Part shown: one piece after another, positions 27,878 through 36,990 of the stretch
Layout of the letters: the number at the start of each line of letters is the position of its first letter
How positions within the stretch are numbered: the stretch's first letter is position 1
NCBI GenBank assembly: GCA_019459485.1
Contig: JAIBEZ010000085.1
Location: forward strand, 1 to 64,000
Direction: 5' to 3'
DNA: 64,000 bases
Source of the DNA: Prolixibacteraceae bacterium
Lineage (GTDB): Bacteria > Bacteroidota > Bacteroidia > Bacteroidales > Prolixibacteraceae
Notes under the pieces: generated by a model
What the model saw: only the letters and a program-made list of their open reading frames with translations
The model's database searches: none
What the model was told of the DNA's origin: nothing
Position numbers and translations under genes: made by a program

Positions 27878-30103
27878 ATGCAGAAAATTTCATTCATACT
27901 ATTTATTTTGGCGTTGGTTCTGAACGTAAACGGCCAGTCACCTTCGTTCAAAACCTACATGAATCCGGTTATTCCGGGCGATCATCCCGATTGTACAATT
28001 ACCAAAGTGGGGAAAGATTATTACACAACTGGTTCGTCTTTCAATGTAACCCCGGTGATTTATCATTCAACCAACCTCGTTCACTGGGAAGCCATTGCAC
28101 AGCCGGTAAGTGCATCGTGGTCTGGCTTCGGGGATAACCCGGGTGGTGGTTGCTGGGGCGGGCACGTGGTTTATTACAACGGCAAATGGTGGAATTACTT
28201 TTCGAGGGCAAACACCATGCATTTTGTAAAAGCCGACAAGCCAGAAGGTCCTTGGAGCGCTCCGACCAGGGTGAACAACCCATCGACGCTTCCTTACGGA
28301 TTGGGATACGACAATTCGATATTTATCGACGACAACAACAAATGGTATTTGGTGGTAAAAAATGGCCAGCCCAATGGCGGCATTGTTGAACTGGGAAGTA
28401 ACGGTCAGCCAACTGGTGTTGTTTACGATTTAAAATGGTTGAATCCAAGTCCTGCCCTGCCCTACAGTTGGGCTGAAGGGCCTGTGATGTGGAAATACAA
28501 TGGTTACTATTACTATTCGTTTGCACGCGACTTATCCGGAGGGCAAAAGTCGATGCGTAGCAAAACGCTGACTGCCGATCAATCAGCATGGCAAATGATG
28601 GGTGATTTTTTCAATGAGAGCGATCCGCTAAAATCGGGTTCCCTGTTTTCTGCGCCAAACCACGCTTCCCCGGCGGTGTTGGTTGACGACAGCACTTCGT
28701 GGGTGATACATCCGGTTTATGCCAAAGGCGAGTGGAGAGGCCAGGGACGACAGGGTTTGCTGAACCAGGTTCGTTACAATTCAAGTGGCCGCCCGATTGC
28801 CGACTACCCTGTCAACAAATCGTTTACAGCGCCCAAACTGCCAAGCAGCGGAATCCCGTGGATGGTTCCAAAATCCGATGAATTTTCAACGACCAAACTT
28901 CATCCTGAATGGTCTTCACTGGGCTACACAGCGTCCGGTAAAAACTCGCTAGCCCAACGCCCCGGCTGGTTGTGGTTATCGCCCAAAAGTACAACCAAAG
29001 GAAATACGGTAACCAAGTACGATGGCGAACACAATTATTCGCTCATTACGCGGCTCGATTTTGCGGCCAAATCCAACAATGATCAGGCTGGATTGAGATT
29101 ATTACGGGGCGACGAAACCAAGTTTGTTAAACTCGTCAGTTCGCTAAATACTGAAGGGAAAAAGGTGGTAGTTTTTAGTTTTGAAAGCACCAGCTACGCA
29201 GCCGAAAACACTCTTGGCGATACGCTTTGGCTTAAAATGGTAAGGATAAACCATAAAATAACCGGATTCTTTAGTGGCAATGGTGACGACTGGACACAAG
29301 TGGGACAAGCATTGGACGTATCGGTGATTGATTCTTATTCCGATTTTACATCGTTCACCGGAACGCTTCAGGGTTTGTATGTACAGGGAGCAACCAGCGC
29401 TTACTTTGACCTTTACATTTACCGCGATGCCTATACACCTATTCTGGCCGAATGTCCGGCAAACCAGTTTGGTACGACAAAAAGTTTACCCAGCCAGGGC
29501 ATCAGTGTGCTCGACAATATCCACAACAACGATTGGGCATTGTATGCGGGAGTCGAATTTGGCAACAACGATTACAAAGTTGAACCCGATTCAGTAGAAT
29601 TTACCGCATCAGGCATCACTTCCGGCGGCATGATTGAGGTTTGGCTCGATTCTATTGATACCGGAACTAAAGTAGCTGAATGTGCCATTGGCAATACCGG
29701 AAGTTGGAGCACATTTAAAAAGTTTAAAGCGCCGGTAACAACGGTTTCAGGTAACCACGATGTATATCTGAAATTTGTCGGATCGGGAACCGCCAAACTT
29801 TTTCAGCTTAAATGGATGAATTTCAGCAAAAAATCGGCACCAACATCTGCTTCAAAAGGAATAGAAAAACCGGGCAAACTTTCAATTTATCCCAATCCGG
29901 CAAAAGACCGGATTTCAATTTATTCCGGATTTCCGTTTAGTACCGTTGAAATATTCAGCATGAATGGGAAAATGGTTTTTCAGGAAAGAAATGAAGCGAC
30001 CCAAAGTTCAGTACTGAAATTAAATCTGGACGGCGGAATGTATGTTTTAAAAGTTAGCAGCGAAAAGGATGTCGCCTCTTCAAAGCTTTTGATTGAATTA
30101 TAA
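27878..30103 (+). CDS. GH43 beta-xylosidase/arabinofuranosidase with CBM6-like module and T9SS sorting domain
   Basis: YMNPVIPGDHPDCTITKVGKDYYTTGSSF, GGCWGGHVVYYNGKWW, SWAEGPVMWKYNGYYY; C-terminal IYPNPAKDRISIYS. In-frame ATG at 27878; track ORF extends into the upstream gene. Confidence 0.92.
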   Translation: MQKISFILFILALVLNVNGQSPSFKTYMNPVIPGDHPDCTITKVGKDYYTTGSSFNVTPVIYHSTNLVHWEAIAQPVSASWSGFGDNPGGGCWGGHVVYYNGKWWNYFSRANTMHFVKADKPEGPWSAPTRVNNPSTLPYGLGYDNSIFIDDNNKWYLVVKNGQPNGGIVELGSNGQPTGVVYDLKWLNPSPALPYSWAEGPVMWKYNGYYYYSFARDLSGGQKSMRSKTLTADQSAWQMMGDFFNESDPLKSGSLFSAPNHASPAVLVDDSTSWVIHPVYAKGEWRGQGRQGLLNQVRYNSSGRPIADYPVNKSFTAPKLPSSGIPWMVPKSDEFSTTKLHPEWSSLGYTASGKNSLAQRPGWLWLSPKSTTKGNTVTKYDGEHNYSLITRLDFAAKSNNDQAGLRLLRGDETKFVKLVSSLNTEGKKVVVFSFESTSYAAENTLGDTLWLKMVRINHKITGFFSGNGDDWTQVGQALDVSVIDSYSDFTSFTGTLQGLYVQGATSAYFDLYIYRDAYTPILAECPANQFGTTKSLPSQGISVLDNIHNNDWALYAGVEFGNNDYKVEPDSVEFTASGITSGGMIEVWLDSIDTGTKVAECAIGNTGSWSTFKKFKAPVTTVSGNHDVYLKFVGSGTAKLFQLKWMNFSKKSAPTSASKGIEKPGKLSIYPNPAKDRISIYSGFPFSTVEIFSMNGKMVFQERNEATQSSVLKLNLDGGMYVLKVSSEKDVASSKLLIEL

Positions 30104-30121
30104 CCAAATAAAAATAAACAG

Positions 30122-31630
30122 ATGAATTACAAAAATTTACTTCTAGCATTCTGCATGTTCGCCAGTTCTGCAGTATATGCGCAGCCCATCGCCGACGGAA
30201 ATACGAAATTCCTTGGCAGCGCATATAGTAGTTCACAGTCAACTAATTTCAGAAACTACTGGAACCAAATTACTCCTGAAAATGGTGGAAAATGGGGAAG
30301 CGTGGAAAGAACCAGAGACGTAATGAACTGGGGGGAAATGGAAACGAGCTACAAATTGGCTAAGCAATATGGCATACTTTTTAAAGCGCACACCCTGATT
30401 TGGGGCGCACAACAACCTTCGTGGATCGGTGGATTAGATACAGCTTCCCAGCGTAAAGAAATAGAACAATGGTTTTCGCTGACGGCTGCTAAGTATCCTG
30501 ACATGGAATATATCGACGTGGTAAACGAGCCACTTCACAATGCACCCAATGGAATGCTTCCGTGGGGAGCCACTGTGAAAAATGTTGATTATGCAAAAGC
30601 TCTGGGTGGAGCCGGAAAAACCGGATGGGATTGGGTTGTAACTTCTTTCCGCATGGCCCGCAAATATTTCCCGAAATCGAAATTAATTCTGAATGAATAC
30701 AGTGTGATCAACAGCTCAACAGAAACGGAGAAATATATTAATTTAATTAAAATTCTTCAGGCAGATGGTTTGATTGATGGCATTGGCGAACAGGCACATG
30801 CTTTTACAACAGCCGGTACACCTGCAACGACCTTAAAAACGAACCTCGATGCACTGGGAGCAACCGGAGTACCCATCTATTTAACCGAAATGGATATTGA
30901 CGGAGCGACGGATCTTATACAACTAAAAGAAATGCAGCGCGTTTTCCCAATTTTCTGGGAACACCCTTCCGTTAAGGGAATAACCTTTTGGGGCTTCAGA
31001 ACGGGCCTGTGGCGTAACAACGAGAAAGCATACCTGATCAACTCAAATAACACTGAACGGCCAGCAATGAAGTGGTTGAAAGCTTATGTGAACGATACAC
31101 TTACAATGACCGAATCAATTGCTCTTTCTTTTGACAATGACAGTACCTCAACTATTCTCAAAGGTGCTTCTGTTAATATGATTGCAACTGTACTGCCTTC
31201 AAATACAACCATTCCCAATATTACATGGAGTACGTATCCTACCTATCGGGCTTCAATTGATTCCAACGGAAAACTAACTGCTTTGGGTAACGGAACTGTT
31301 ACAGTTACGGCTACAGCCTGGGACGGTTCGGGAATTAAAGGCACAAAGGTTATTACTATTACAGATCCACCCACAGGTTTATCCGATAAATTAAATGCAG
31401 GTTTTATAAAGGTGTATCCAAATCCTGCGGTGAATGGCAATTTCACAATCGCTGGAATTGAAAGTGTTAAACAAATTGAGTTAATTAATCTGCTTGGAGA
31501 AAAAGTGGTTACTCTCAATAATTTAAACCAATCGTCACTAAATATACAGGTAAATGTTCCTGAAGGAATTTATTTCCTGAAGCTATTCGACGGACATCAG
31601 TCAGTTAGTAAAAAAATTGTAATTAAATAA
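30122..31630 (+). CDS. GH10 endo-beta-1,4-xylanase with Ig-like (BIG2) domain and T9SS sorting domain
   Basis: FRNYWNQITPENGGKWGSVE, KAHTLIWGAQQPSW, YIDVVNEPLHNAP, YLTEMDIDG; C-terminal VYPNPAVNGNFTIAGI. Confidence 0.94.
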   Translation: MNYKNLLLAFCMFASSAVYAQPIADGNTKFLGSAYSSSQSTNFRNYWNQITPENGGKWGSVERTRDVMNWGEMETSYKLAKQYGILFKAHTLIWGAQQPSWIGGLDTASQRKEIEQWFSLTAAKYPDMEYIDVVNEPLHNAPNGMLPWGATVKNVDYAKALGGAGKTGWDWVVTSFRMARKYFPKSKLILNEYSVINSSTETEKYINLIKILQADGLIDGIGEQAHAFTTAGTPATTLKTNLDALGATGVPIYLTEMDIDGATDLIQLKEMQRVFPIFWEHPSVKGITFWGFRTGLWRNNEKAYLINSNNTERPAMKWLKAYVNDTLTMTESIALSFDNDSTSTILKGASVNMIATVLPSNTTIPNITWSTYPTYRASIDSNGKLTALGNGTVTVTATAWDGSGIKGTKVITITDPPTGLSDKLNAGFIKVYPNPAVNGNFTIAGIESVKQIELINLLGEKVVTLNNLNQSSLNIQVNVPEGIYFLKLFDGHQSVSKKIVIK

Positions 31631-31636
31631 GCAACC

Positions 31637-33742
31637 ATGTATCAGAATTTTTTAAAACATATCAGGTTGACCGCACTGATAATTGCGATCGGTTTTTCAG
31701 TATTTTCAGCAAACGCACAAAAAGGGCTGAAAGATGTTTTTCAGGGGAAATTCTATCTCGGAACTGCCATGAACAATGGTCAGATTAACGGACGTGACAC
31801 TGCTTCTGTCCGGATCATCAAACAGCATTTCAACTCCATCACTGCTGAAAACATCATGAAAAGCGCACTGATACAGCCAACAGAAGGAAAGTTTAACTTC
31901 GAACTGGCCGACCAGTTTGTTGAATTCGGGTTACAAAATCAAATGTTTATTGTAGGCCATTGTTTGGTGTGGCACTCACAGACACCAAGGTGGTTTTTTG
32001 TTGACAGCGATGGCAAAGATGTTTCGCGCGATGTCCTCATCAGCCGCATGAAAAATCATATTGAAACAGTTGTTGGCCGCTACAAAGGCAAGGTAAAAGG
32101 CTGGGATGTTGTGAACGAAGCAATTGAAGACAACGGTTCCTGGCGCGAGAGCAAATTCTACAAGATTATTGGTCCCGAATTCGTAAAACTGGCTTTTCAA
32201 TTTGCCCGCGAAACCGATCCGGATGCTGAGCTCTACTACAACGATTATTCAATGGCGTTGCCAGGAAGACGAGAAGGCGTGGTTAAAATGGTAAAAGACC
32301 TTCAGAAAGACGGAATCCGCGTGGACGGAATCGGAATGCAGGGCCATTTAAGCATGGACTTTCCTAAAACAGAAGAATTCGAAAAAAGCATCCTGACTTT
32401 TGCCGGTTTGGGAGCACAGGTACACATTACTGAAATGGATATTTCGGCGCTGCCCAGCCCTAAAAACCAGCAGGGAGCCGATGTCGATTCTCGGGTTGAA
32501 TACAAAGCCGAGTTAAATCCTTACACAAATGGATTGACCGAAGAGGCTGAAAAAGCACACGCAAAACGTTATCAGGAAATGTTCGATCTGTTCCTGAAAC
32601 ATCAGGACAAAATTGACCGGGTAACATTGTGGGGTGTTAGCGACCGCCAGTCGTGGAAAAACAATTTCCCGGTTCCGGGACGGACGGATTATCCGCTGCT
32701 TTTCGATCGTAACAATCGGCCCAAAAGTTTTGCAAAAAGCCTGCTCGCCGGAGCGGAAACAAGTATGCTCAAAAGCGGCAGTAACTATCTCATGAAAGAC
32801 CTATACATTGCTGATCCTTCGGCGCACGTTTTCAAGGGCAAAATATACGTTTATCCGTCGCACGACATTGAGACAGGAACTCGGGGTCATGGCGACGGCG
32901 ACCAATTCGATATGCGCGATTACCGAATATTTTCGATGGACAATGTTGAGGGCCCGGTTACTGATCACGGCGTAGCACTCGATTTAAAAGACATTCCCTG
33001 GGCGGGTCGCCAGTTGTGGGCGCCAGATGTGGCTTTCAAAAAAGGGACTTACTACCTTTATTTTCCGGCAAAGGACCAGACCGATATTTTCCGCATGGGT
33101 GTTGCCACCAGCAAAAAACCTGAAGGCCCGTTTAAGGCTGAATCCAACCCGATAAAAGGAAGTTACAGCATCGATCCGGCTGTTTTTCAGGATAAAAACG
33201 GAGCACACTACATGTATTTCGGCGGACTCAGGGGCGGCCAGTTGCAACGTTACCGCAACAACAAAGCCATCGAGTCGGGCATTCATCCAAAAGCTGATGA
33301 ACCTGCCTTGACTGCAAAAATCGCAAAACTGACCGACAATATGCTCGAATTTGCTGAAGAACCAAAGGATGTGGTTGTTCTTGATAAAGCAGGACAGCCC
33401 CTCAAAGAAGGCGACCGCAACCGCCGCTTTTTTGAAGCTGCCTGGGTTCACAACTACAACGGCAAATACTATTTCTCCTACTCAACAGGCGACACGCACA
33501 ATATTTGCTATGCCATTGGCGATAATCCTTACGGGCCATTCACTTATGAAGGTGTAATTCTCACTCCGGTTGTGGGTTGGACCACCCACCATTCCATCGT
33601 TGAATTCAAGGGAAAATGGTACCTGTTTCACCACGACAGCAAACCTTCAGGAGGAAAAACCCACCTGCGCAGTGTGAAAGTAACCGAATTGAAATACAAT
33701 ACCGACGGAACCATCCAAACCATTGACGGTGAAGGGAAATAA
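31637..33742 (+). CDS. Bifunctional GH10 xylanase - GH43 beta-xylosidase/arabinofuranosidase
   Basis: GH10 half: ITAENIMKSALIQPTEGKFNFE, VGHCLVWHSQTPRW, WDVVNEAIED, HITEMDIS. GH43 half: YIADPSAHVFKGKIYVYPSHD, LWAPDVAFKKGTYYLYFPA. Confidence 0.95.
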   Translation: MYQNFLKHIRLTALIIAIGFSVFSANAQKGLKDVFQGKFYLGTAMNNGQINGRDTASVRIIKQHFNSITAENIMKSALIQPTEGKFNFELADQFVEFGLQNQMFIVGHCLVWHSQTPRWFFVDSDGKDVSRDVLISRMKNHIETVVGRYKGKVKGWDVVNEAIEDNGSWRESKFYKIIGPEFVKLAFQFARETDPDAELYYNDYSMALPGRREGVVKMVKDLQKDGIRVDGIGMQGHLSMDFPKTEEFEKSILTFAGLGAQVHITEMDISALPSPKNQQGADVDSRVEYKAELNPYTNGLTEEAEKAHAKRYQEMFDLFLKHQDKIDRVTLWGVSDRQSWKNNFPVPGRTDYPLLFDRNNRPKSFAKSLLAGAETSMLKSGSNYLMKDLYIADPSAHVFKGKIYVYPSHDIETGTRGHGDGDQFDMRDYRIFSMDNVEGPVTDHGVALDLKDIPWAGRQLWAPDVAFKKGTYYLYFPAKDQTDIFRMGVATSKKPEGPFKAESNPIKGSYSIDPAVFQDKNGAHYMYFGGLRGGQLQRYRNNKAIESGIHPKADEPALTAKIAKLTDNMLEFAEEPKDVVVLDKAGQPLKEGDRNRRFFEAAWVHNYNGKYYFSYSTGDTHNICYAIGDNPYGPFTYEGVILTPVVGWTTHHSIVEFKGKWYLFHHDSKPSGGKTHLRSVKVTELKYNTDGTIQTIDGEGK

Positions 33743-33769
33743 CTGAATATCGGGAGTTCGGCCTAAGCT

Positions 33770-35173
33770 TTAATTTTGCTCTTTGTTTGAATATTTCCTT
33801 TTCAGCCAAAAATATACCGGAATTCCTGAAAGGATAAGAATCAACCCTAAGGCAGCTTCGCGTGGTCGTGCAATAACCGTATTAAAAATCAGTCCGATAC
33901 AAAAGAGTATAAAAATAGCCGGAACATACGGGTAACCCCACACTTTGTAGGGACGGTGCGCATCGGGCATTTTGCGGCGCAGGATAAATACGCCCAGCGT
34001 GGTAGCGCCGTAAAAGATAAAAACGGCAAAAATCACCATGTCGGTCAACTGATCGAATGTACCCGACAGCACCAGCACCGAAGCCCATACCCCCTGCCAC
34101 AAAAGCGAGTTGGAGGGCACATTAAATTTGTTCAGCTTTTTGATTCCCGAAAAGAAAAGTCCATTGCGGGCCATCGCATAATATGGACGCGAACCCGTAA
34201 GAATACTGGCATTGGTGCACCCCAGTGTGGTCAGCAAAATCAGCAGCGAAATGAACAAAACACCTCCGGTTCCCCAGAAACTTCGTACAGCCTCAACCGC
34301 AGCGATCTGATTGCCCGCTTCGTGAACCTGAACCAATTGAGGGATGGACAAAAGCGAGAGATACGTCACATTCACCAGCAGATAAACGGCGATTACCACA
34401 AAAACGCCTATCACAATTCCTTTCGGAATATTTCGGGTAGCATCTTTGATCTCTCCGCCTATAAATCCAACAGAAACCCATCCCTGATAAGCCCAGAAAG
34501 CTGCAAGCATCGCTGTAAAAAAGGAAGAAAACGTAACTGTTCCGCTGATAAGATCCCGGCGATCCATAAAATTGGCAGGTGTGGCAACCGAGCTGCCAAG
34601 TCCAAAAACAATAATCAAAAGCAGGCCTGCGCATACCATTAAGAGTATGGCTTTGCTCACCCCTGCCCCACTCTTTAATCCTGAAATATTTAGAATTGTT
34701 AATATCAGGATCAGCAGTATGGCAACGAGCTTAACGCCAAAATCCTGAAAAGGGAAGAAAACGCCTCCTATCGATAGATGTTGCAGCGATGAAAAAACTT
34801 CTGGAATGGGAATGATACTGTTCAGCGACTGGGCAAAAACATAAGCCAGAGAGGAAATAGTGGCAGTTTGAATGATCGTAAACAGCGACCAGCCATATAA
34901 AAAAGCAAAAAATCGGTTGTAAATTTTTTTCAGATAAACATATTCGCCTCCTGTATCGGCCAGTAATCCGGCAACTTCGGCATTGCTCAGGGCGCCAAAA
35001 AGTGTGATAATTCCTCCGACAATCCATGCCGCAAGTATCCACGACGAAGACTGAAGTTCAGCAGCCATCGGAGCAATTTTCTTGTACACTCCTGAACCAA
35101 TGATATTTGCGACTACAAATATGATGACATATCCCAACCCGAGCGTCTTTACCAGATTTCGTTGATTACCCAT
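33770..35173 (-). CDS. APC-family amino acid permease
   Basis: 467 aa, ~12 hydrophobic segments; GLGYVIIFVVANIIGSGVYKK, FWAYQGWVSVGFIGGEIKDATRNIPKG. Confidence 0.92.
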   Translation of the reverse strand: MGNQRNLVKTLGLGYVIIFVVANIIGSGVYKKIAPMAAELQSSSWILAAWIVGGIITLFGALSNAEVAGLLADTGGEYVYLKKIYNRFFAFLYGWSLFTIIQTATISSLAYVFAQSLNSIIPIPEVFSSLQHLSIGGVFFPFQDFGVKLVAILLILILTILNISGLKSGAGVSKAILLMVCAGLLLIIVFGLGSSVATPANFMDRRDLISGTVTFSSFFTAMLAAFWAYQGWVSVGFIGGEIKDATRNIPKGIVIGVFVVIAVYLLVNVTYLSLLSIPQLVQVHEAGNQIAAVEAVRSFWGTGGVLFISLLILLTTLGCTNASILTGSRPYYAMARNGLFFSGIKKLNKFNVPSNSLLWQGVWASVLVLSGTFDQLTDMVIFAVFIFYGATTLGVFILRRKMPDAHRPYKVWGYPYVPAIFILFCIGLIFNTVIARPREAALGLILILSGIPVYFWLKRKYSNKEQN

Positions 35174-35253
35174 ATAGTTTTGAAAATGAATAAGGATTCG
35201 AAATTAAGAAATTAGTTAGATTCTGGAGGACTATTTACATTGCCGCGAATTTA

Positions 35254-35307
35254 AAATGTGGGCAGCCATGCGAGTTGGAAATTCCGTAGCTGCTCACATT
35301 TATTTTT
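35254..35307 (+). promoter_or_regulatory. Hairpin with T-tract upstream of the GDPD-GH16 gene (possible attenuator)
   Basis: AAATGTGGGCAGC (35254-35266) pairs with GCTGCTCACATTT (35289-35301) with one G-U wobble, followed by ATTTTTT. Confidence 0.45.
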
Positions 35308-35372
35308 TACTAAAACTTTGTGCAACTTTGTGTTTTCAAGCCTTCGGGGCAAAATCTGTAAAATCTAAAAAA

Positions 35373-36917
35373 ATGCAAAAAACAATAATTTTTACTTTCT
35401 CAGTTTTCCTTCTCCTGATTTTCATCCAGCAGTCAACAGCGCAAACCTCCGGTTCAGGAGAACAAAATAATTTCGTGAAAAATGGCGTTGTGGCCCACCG
35501 TGGCGCCTGGAAAAAAGACGGATTACCTCAGAACTCAATCGCTTCGTTAAAAAAGGCTATTAGCCTGGAAGTTGCCGGATCGGAGTTCGACGTGCAACTA
35601 ACCGCCGACGGAGTTTTGGTGCTTAACCACGACCCGGTTTATGAAGGGCTGCACATCGAAAAAACAAAATATTCAGGTCTGAAAAAATATCGGTTAAAAA
35701 ACGGGGAAGTTCTTCCAACCCTCGAGAAGTACCTGAAAATTGGAATGAAACAGCAAACAACCCGCCTGATTCTGGAATTAAAACCATCGCAAGTCAGCAA
35801 GGAACGATCGCTGCTTCTGGCTCAAAAAGCTGTTGCGAAAGTAAATAAAATGCGTGCGCAACCCTGGATAACCTACATCAGTTTCGACTATGATATTCTG
35901 AAAGAAATAGTTCGTTTAGACCCATCGGCAAAGACAATGTACCTCAACGGAAATGTGTCACCAAGTCAGCTAAAAGCGGATGGAATAACTGGTGCGGATT
36001 ATCACTTCAATGTTTTCAAAAAAGACGACAATTGGATGGACGATGCCCGAAAATCCGGAATTGAAACAAATGTTTGGACTGTAAACGATCCTTTGCTGAT
36101 GGATTATTTTCTGGCCCGTGACATCGATTATATTACTACCGACGAACCCGAACTCCTGCTGAAAAAAGTAGCTGAGAAGGAACAAAACCAGGGATGGAAA
36201 CTGGTTTGGGTGGATGAATTTAACACCGCCGGCCTGCCTGATTCGACCAAATGGAACTACGACACCCGCGGAAATACCTACGGTTGGGGAAACAACGAAG
36301 CGCAATGGTACAACGTAGCCAATCTGCAAAATACGCAGCTTAGCGATGGTACCCTAAAAATCGTTGCCCGTCAGGAACCAACTTCAGGCAAGGAATATTC
36401 CTCCGGAAGGATCACCACCAAAAGCAAAGGCGACTGGAAATACGGCAAGATTGAAGTCAGGGCAAAACTGCCTTCAGGAAAAGGTACATGGCCAGCCATC
36501 TGGATGCTGTCGTCGGACAATACTTATGGAGGATGGCCTAAAAGCGGTGAAATAGACATTATGGAACATGTTGGGTACGATCCGGATTCTGTACATTCGA
36601 CGGTTCACACCCAAAAATACAATCATACAAAGGGCACCCAGGTTGGGAAAGCAATAGCTGTGAAAACCGCCACCACCCAATTCCATGTTTATACCACCGA
36701 GTGGGACGAAAATGAAATCAGAAGTTATGTGGATGGTACGCTCTATTTTTCCTTCCGGAAAGAGGACAGCGGAGTCGATGCCTGGCCTTTCGACCAACCA
36801 TTTCATTTAATCCTGAACCTTGCAATTGGCGGCGGTTGGGGCGGAAAGCACGGCATTGATGACAGCAAATTTCCACACACGTTTGAAGTTGATTACGTGC
36901 GGGTATTTAAACGTTAA
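35373..36917 (+). CDS. Secreted glycerophosphodiester phosphodiesterase (GDPD)-fold / GH16 fusion
   Basis: GDPD half: AHRGAWKKDGLPQNS, SEFDVQLTADGVLVLNHDP, LILELKP, DYITTDEPE. GH16 half: RITTKSKGDWKYGKIEVRAKLPSGKGTWPAIWML, GEIDIMEHVGYDP. In-frame ATG at 35373. Confidence 0.92.
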   Translation: MQKTIIFTFSVFLLLIFIQQSTAQTSGSGEQNNFVKNGVVAHRGAWKKDGLPQNSIASLKKAISLEVAGSEFDVQLTADGVLVLNHDPVYEGLHIEKTKYSGLKKYRLKNGEVLPTLEKYLKIGMKQQTTRLILELKPSQVSKERSLLLAQKAVAKVNKMRAQPWITYISFDYDILKEIVRLDPSAKTMYLNGNVSPSQLKADGITGADYHFNVFKKDDNWMDDARKSGIETNVWTVNDPLLMDYFLARDIDYITTDEPELLLKKVAEKEQNQGWKLVWVDEFNTAGLPDSTKWNYDTRGNTYGWGNNEAQWYNVANLQNTQLSDGTLKIVARQEPTSGKEYSSGRITTKSKGDWKYGKIEVRAKLPSGKGTWPAIWMLSSDNTYGGWPKSGEIDIMEHVGYDPDSVHSTVHTQKYNHTKGTQVGKAIAVKTATTQFHVYTTEWDENEIRSYVDGTLYFSFRKEDSGVDAWPFDQPFHLILNLAIGGGWGGKHGIDDSKFPHTFEVDYVRVFKR

Positions 36918-36990
36918 ACCACCTGAAAGTCAGGATCACTTGACGAATTTAATAGCTTCAATTATTTAGTTATTTGTAACCTTGTTGAAT

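Noticed and set aside
33956-34642. 228-aa plus-strand ORF antisense to the APC permease
   Set aside because: Very polar, low-complexity translation typical of antisense to a TM protein; no domain.
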